Shown: piece after piece, positions 30,974 to 32,012 of the stretch
How the letters are laid out: each line of letters begins with the position of its first letter
How positions within the stretch are numbered: position 1 is the stretch's first letter
Source of the DNA: Campylobacterales bacterium
GTDB taxonomy: Bacteria > Campylobacterota > Campylobacteria > Campylobacterales > Nitratiruptoraceae
NCBI GenBank assembly: GCA_027024145.1
Contig: JALVTF010000053.1
Coordinates: 1 to 32,012, forward strand
Length of the DNA stretch: 32,012 nucleotides
Direction: 5' to 3'
Program-made: the position numbers and the translations under genes
Notes under the pieces: model-generated
What the model was told of the DNA's origin: nothing
The model's database searches: none
Seen by the model: only the letters and a program-made list of their open reading frames with translations

Positions 30974-32012
30974 TGGAAAATCTTCAATAGTTTTTTGAAA
31001 AAGCCGCACTGCTGCGCTTCTTGGGCCTGGACGGCTTCGGGCGAACTTTGCATCGCTTCGCTGTAGTCGGCGTCGCTGATTTTTGCCACCAGCTCCTTGG
31101 CGCGCTCTAAGGCCTTTTGGGTTTCACCCATCGTCAGTACCACAGCTATGCGGCGCCCCTCATGGCTCTCTGGCTTGCCAAAAATGCGCAGGAAACTATC
31201 TTTTCCAAAAATTTCGGGATCGACTTCGAAAACGGGGTTGAAGCTTTCGGACTTCGCTTTATACGCCGCGCTGGCTCCTCCCGTGATTTGGCGAAAGCCA
31301 AGGGGCAGTCCCAGCACCGCTCGTACGTGCAGCGCAAATTCGCTCTGGGTCTGGGTGATCATCGTCACCATCCCCGTATCGTGGGGGCGGGGAGAGACTT
31401 CGCTAAAGTAGACTTCCTCGCCTTTGATAAAGAGCTCCACACCGAAAATCCCACGGCCTCCCAAGCCGTCGGTGATGGTTTTGGCCACTTCCTGGGCCTT
31501 TTTTTTCATCTCTTTTTTCATTTCCATCGGCTGCCAGCTAAAGATGTAGTCGCCATCCTTTTGAATATGGCCGATGGGTTCGCAAAAGACTGTTCCCGTT
31601 TCGTTGCGGGCGGTCAGCAGCGTGATTTCGTAGTCGAAGTTGACGAACTCTTCTATGATGAGCTCGCTGGCATCGCCTCTGGCCTCCTTGGCTATCTCCC
31701 ACGATTTGGCGAGGTCTTCCGGGCTCTTGGCGATGCTCTGGCCGTGCCCCGAAGAGCTCATCACCGGTTTAATGACGCAAGGGAATCCTAACTCCTTGGC
31801 CGCCGACTCTAACTCTTCGAAGCTGGAGACGAAGCGGTAGGCGCTGGTCTTGAGGCCAAGCTCTTCAGCAGCGAATTTGCGGATGTTTTTGCGGTTCATC
31901 GTTTTATTGACCGCTTCGGCGTTGGGGATGACGTGAAAGCCCAGACGTTCCGCTTCAAAAAGCGCGTCGATGTTGATCGCTTCTATCTCTGGAAGGATAT
32001 ACGTAGGGCGCT
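30970..32012 (-). CDS. purT: Formate-dependent GAR transformylase PurT, 5' part beyond right edge
   Basis: 347 codons are visible. The frame is open to the right edge, so the N-terminal domain lies outside. It is an ATP-grasp enzyme making formyl-GAR in purine synthesis. Visible are the family segments [67 protein letters not shown] divided over strands, and [14 protein letters not shown]. The ATG at 31899 is internal and not the start. After the usual end the protein carries an extra tail of about 30 residues ([18 protein letters not shown] and [11 protein letters not shown]), which E. coli PurT lacks. The stop overlaps the yjbQ start. Confidence 0.96.
   Translation of the reverse strand, partial: RPTYILPEIEAINIDALFEAERLGFHVIPNAEAVNKTMNRKNIRKFAAEELGLKTSAYRFVSSFEELESAAKELGFPCVIKPVMSSSGHGQSIAKSPEDLAKSWEIAKEARGDASELIIEEFVNFDYEITLLTARNETGTVFCEPIGHIQKDGDYIFSWQPMEMKKEMKKKAQEVAKTITDGLGGRGIFGVELFIKGEEVYFSEVSPRPHDTGMVTMITQTQSEFALHVRAVLGLPLGFRQITGGASAAYKAKSESFNPVFEVDPEIFGKDSFLRIFGKPESHEGRRIAVVLTMGETQKALERAKELVAKISDADYSEAMQSSPEAVQAQEAQQCGFFKKLLKIFQ

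Noticed and set aside
1-32012. Mobile element or genomic island
   Set aside because: No transposase, integrase, inverted-repeat pair with target duplication, or tRNA-linked att duplication was found; base composition looks even outside the CRISPR locus.

Overview
The window looks like a chromosomal segment of a Campylobacterota (epsilonproteobacterial) chemolithotroph. This rests on NnrS, a sulfide:quinone-oxidoreductase-like flavoprotein, FeoAB, PurT, an Aer-like PAS protein, very tight head-to-tail gene packing with ATGA overlaps, and a type II-C style CRISPR array. I cannot name the genus. No insertion sequence, integrase or phage gene was seen.

Layout. (1) 1-1299: a CRISPR array of 18 complete 36-bp repeats, one truncated terminal repeat and 18 spacers of exactly 30 bp. 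To its left, a divergent promoter drives what looks like a tracrRNA whose anti-repeat runs off the left edge; cas genes are not in the window. (2) 1300-1800: a short reverse-strand gene with a good ribosome binding site and a Cas6-like N-terminus, probably a remnant. (3) 1801-13267, all reverse strand: a Tat-exported unknown protein, a CDF metal exporter, an SQR-like flavoprotein, ChrA, a TolC/adaptor/FtsX-type permease/ATPase exporter, FeoA, FeoB and a small membrane protein, with gaps of at most 62 bp. (4) 13370-13732: a carboxymuconolactone-decarboxylase-like protein. (5) 13775-22817, reverse strand: one eight-gene operon, tetR - tolC - adaptor - RND pump - K+ channel/RCK - cyclic-nucleotide-like domain - globin-type sensor - thioredoxin-like protein, in which every junction is an overlap or a gap of 1-3 bp. 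(6) 22872-24712, forward: nnrS and a fumarylacetoacetate-hydrolase-family gene. (7) 24678-28577, reverse: ilvD, rsgA and a PAS/chemoreceptor-like protein. (8) 28626-29623, forward: five tRNAs (Gly, Leu, Cys, Ser, Ser), a small lipoprotein and the small SRP RNA. (9) 29624-32012, reverse: purT (cut by the right edge), yjbQ and a D-2-hydroxyacid dehydrogenase.

How it fits together. The strongest new signal is an 18-bp, partly palindromic site, TTACCnnnCGTTnAGTwA, at three promoters: tetR/RND (22827-22844), the AhpD/CMD-like gene (13771-13788) and the Tat/CDF/SQR run (13309-13326). I infer that the TetR protein controls a local regulon joining RND efflux, an unusual K+ channel/globin/cNMP-domain sensory tail, metal export, sulfide oxidation and possibly the ChrA/ABC/Feo genes. 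The CRISPR locus is the second point of interest: each repeat carries an extended -10 box, and the tracrRNA appears to be transcribed divergently from the array.
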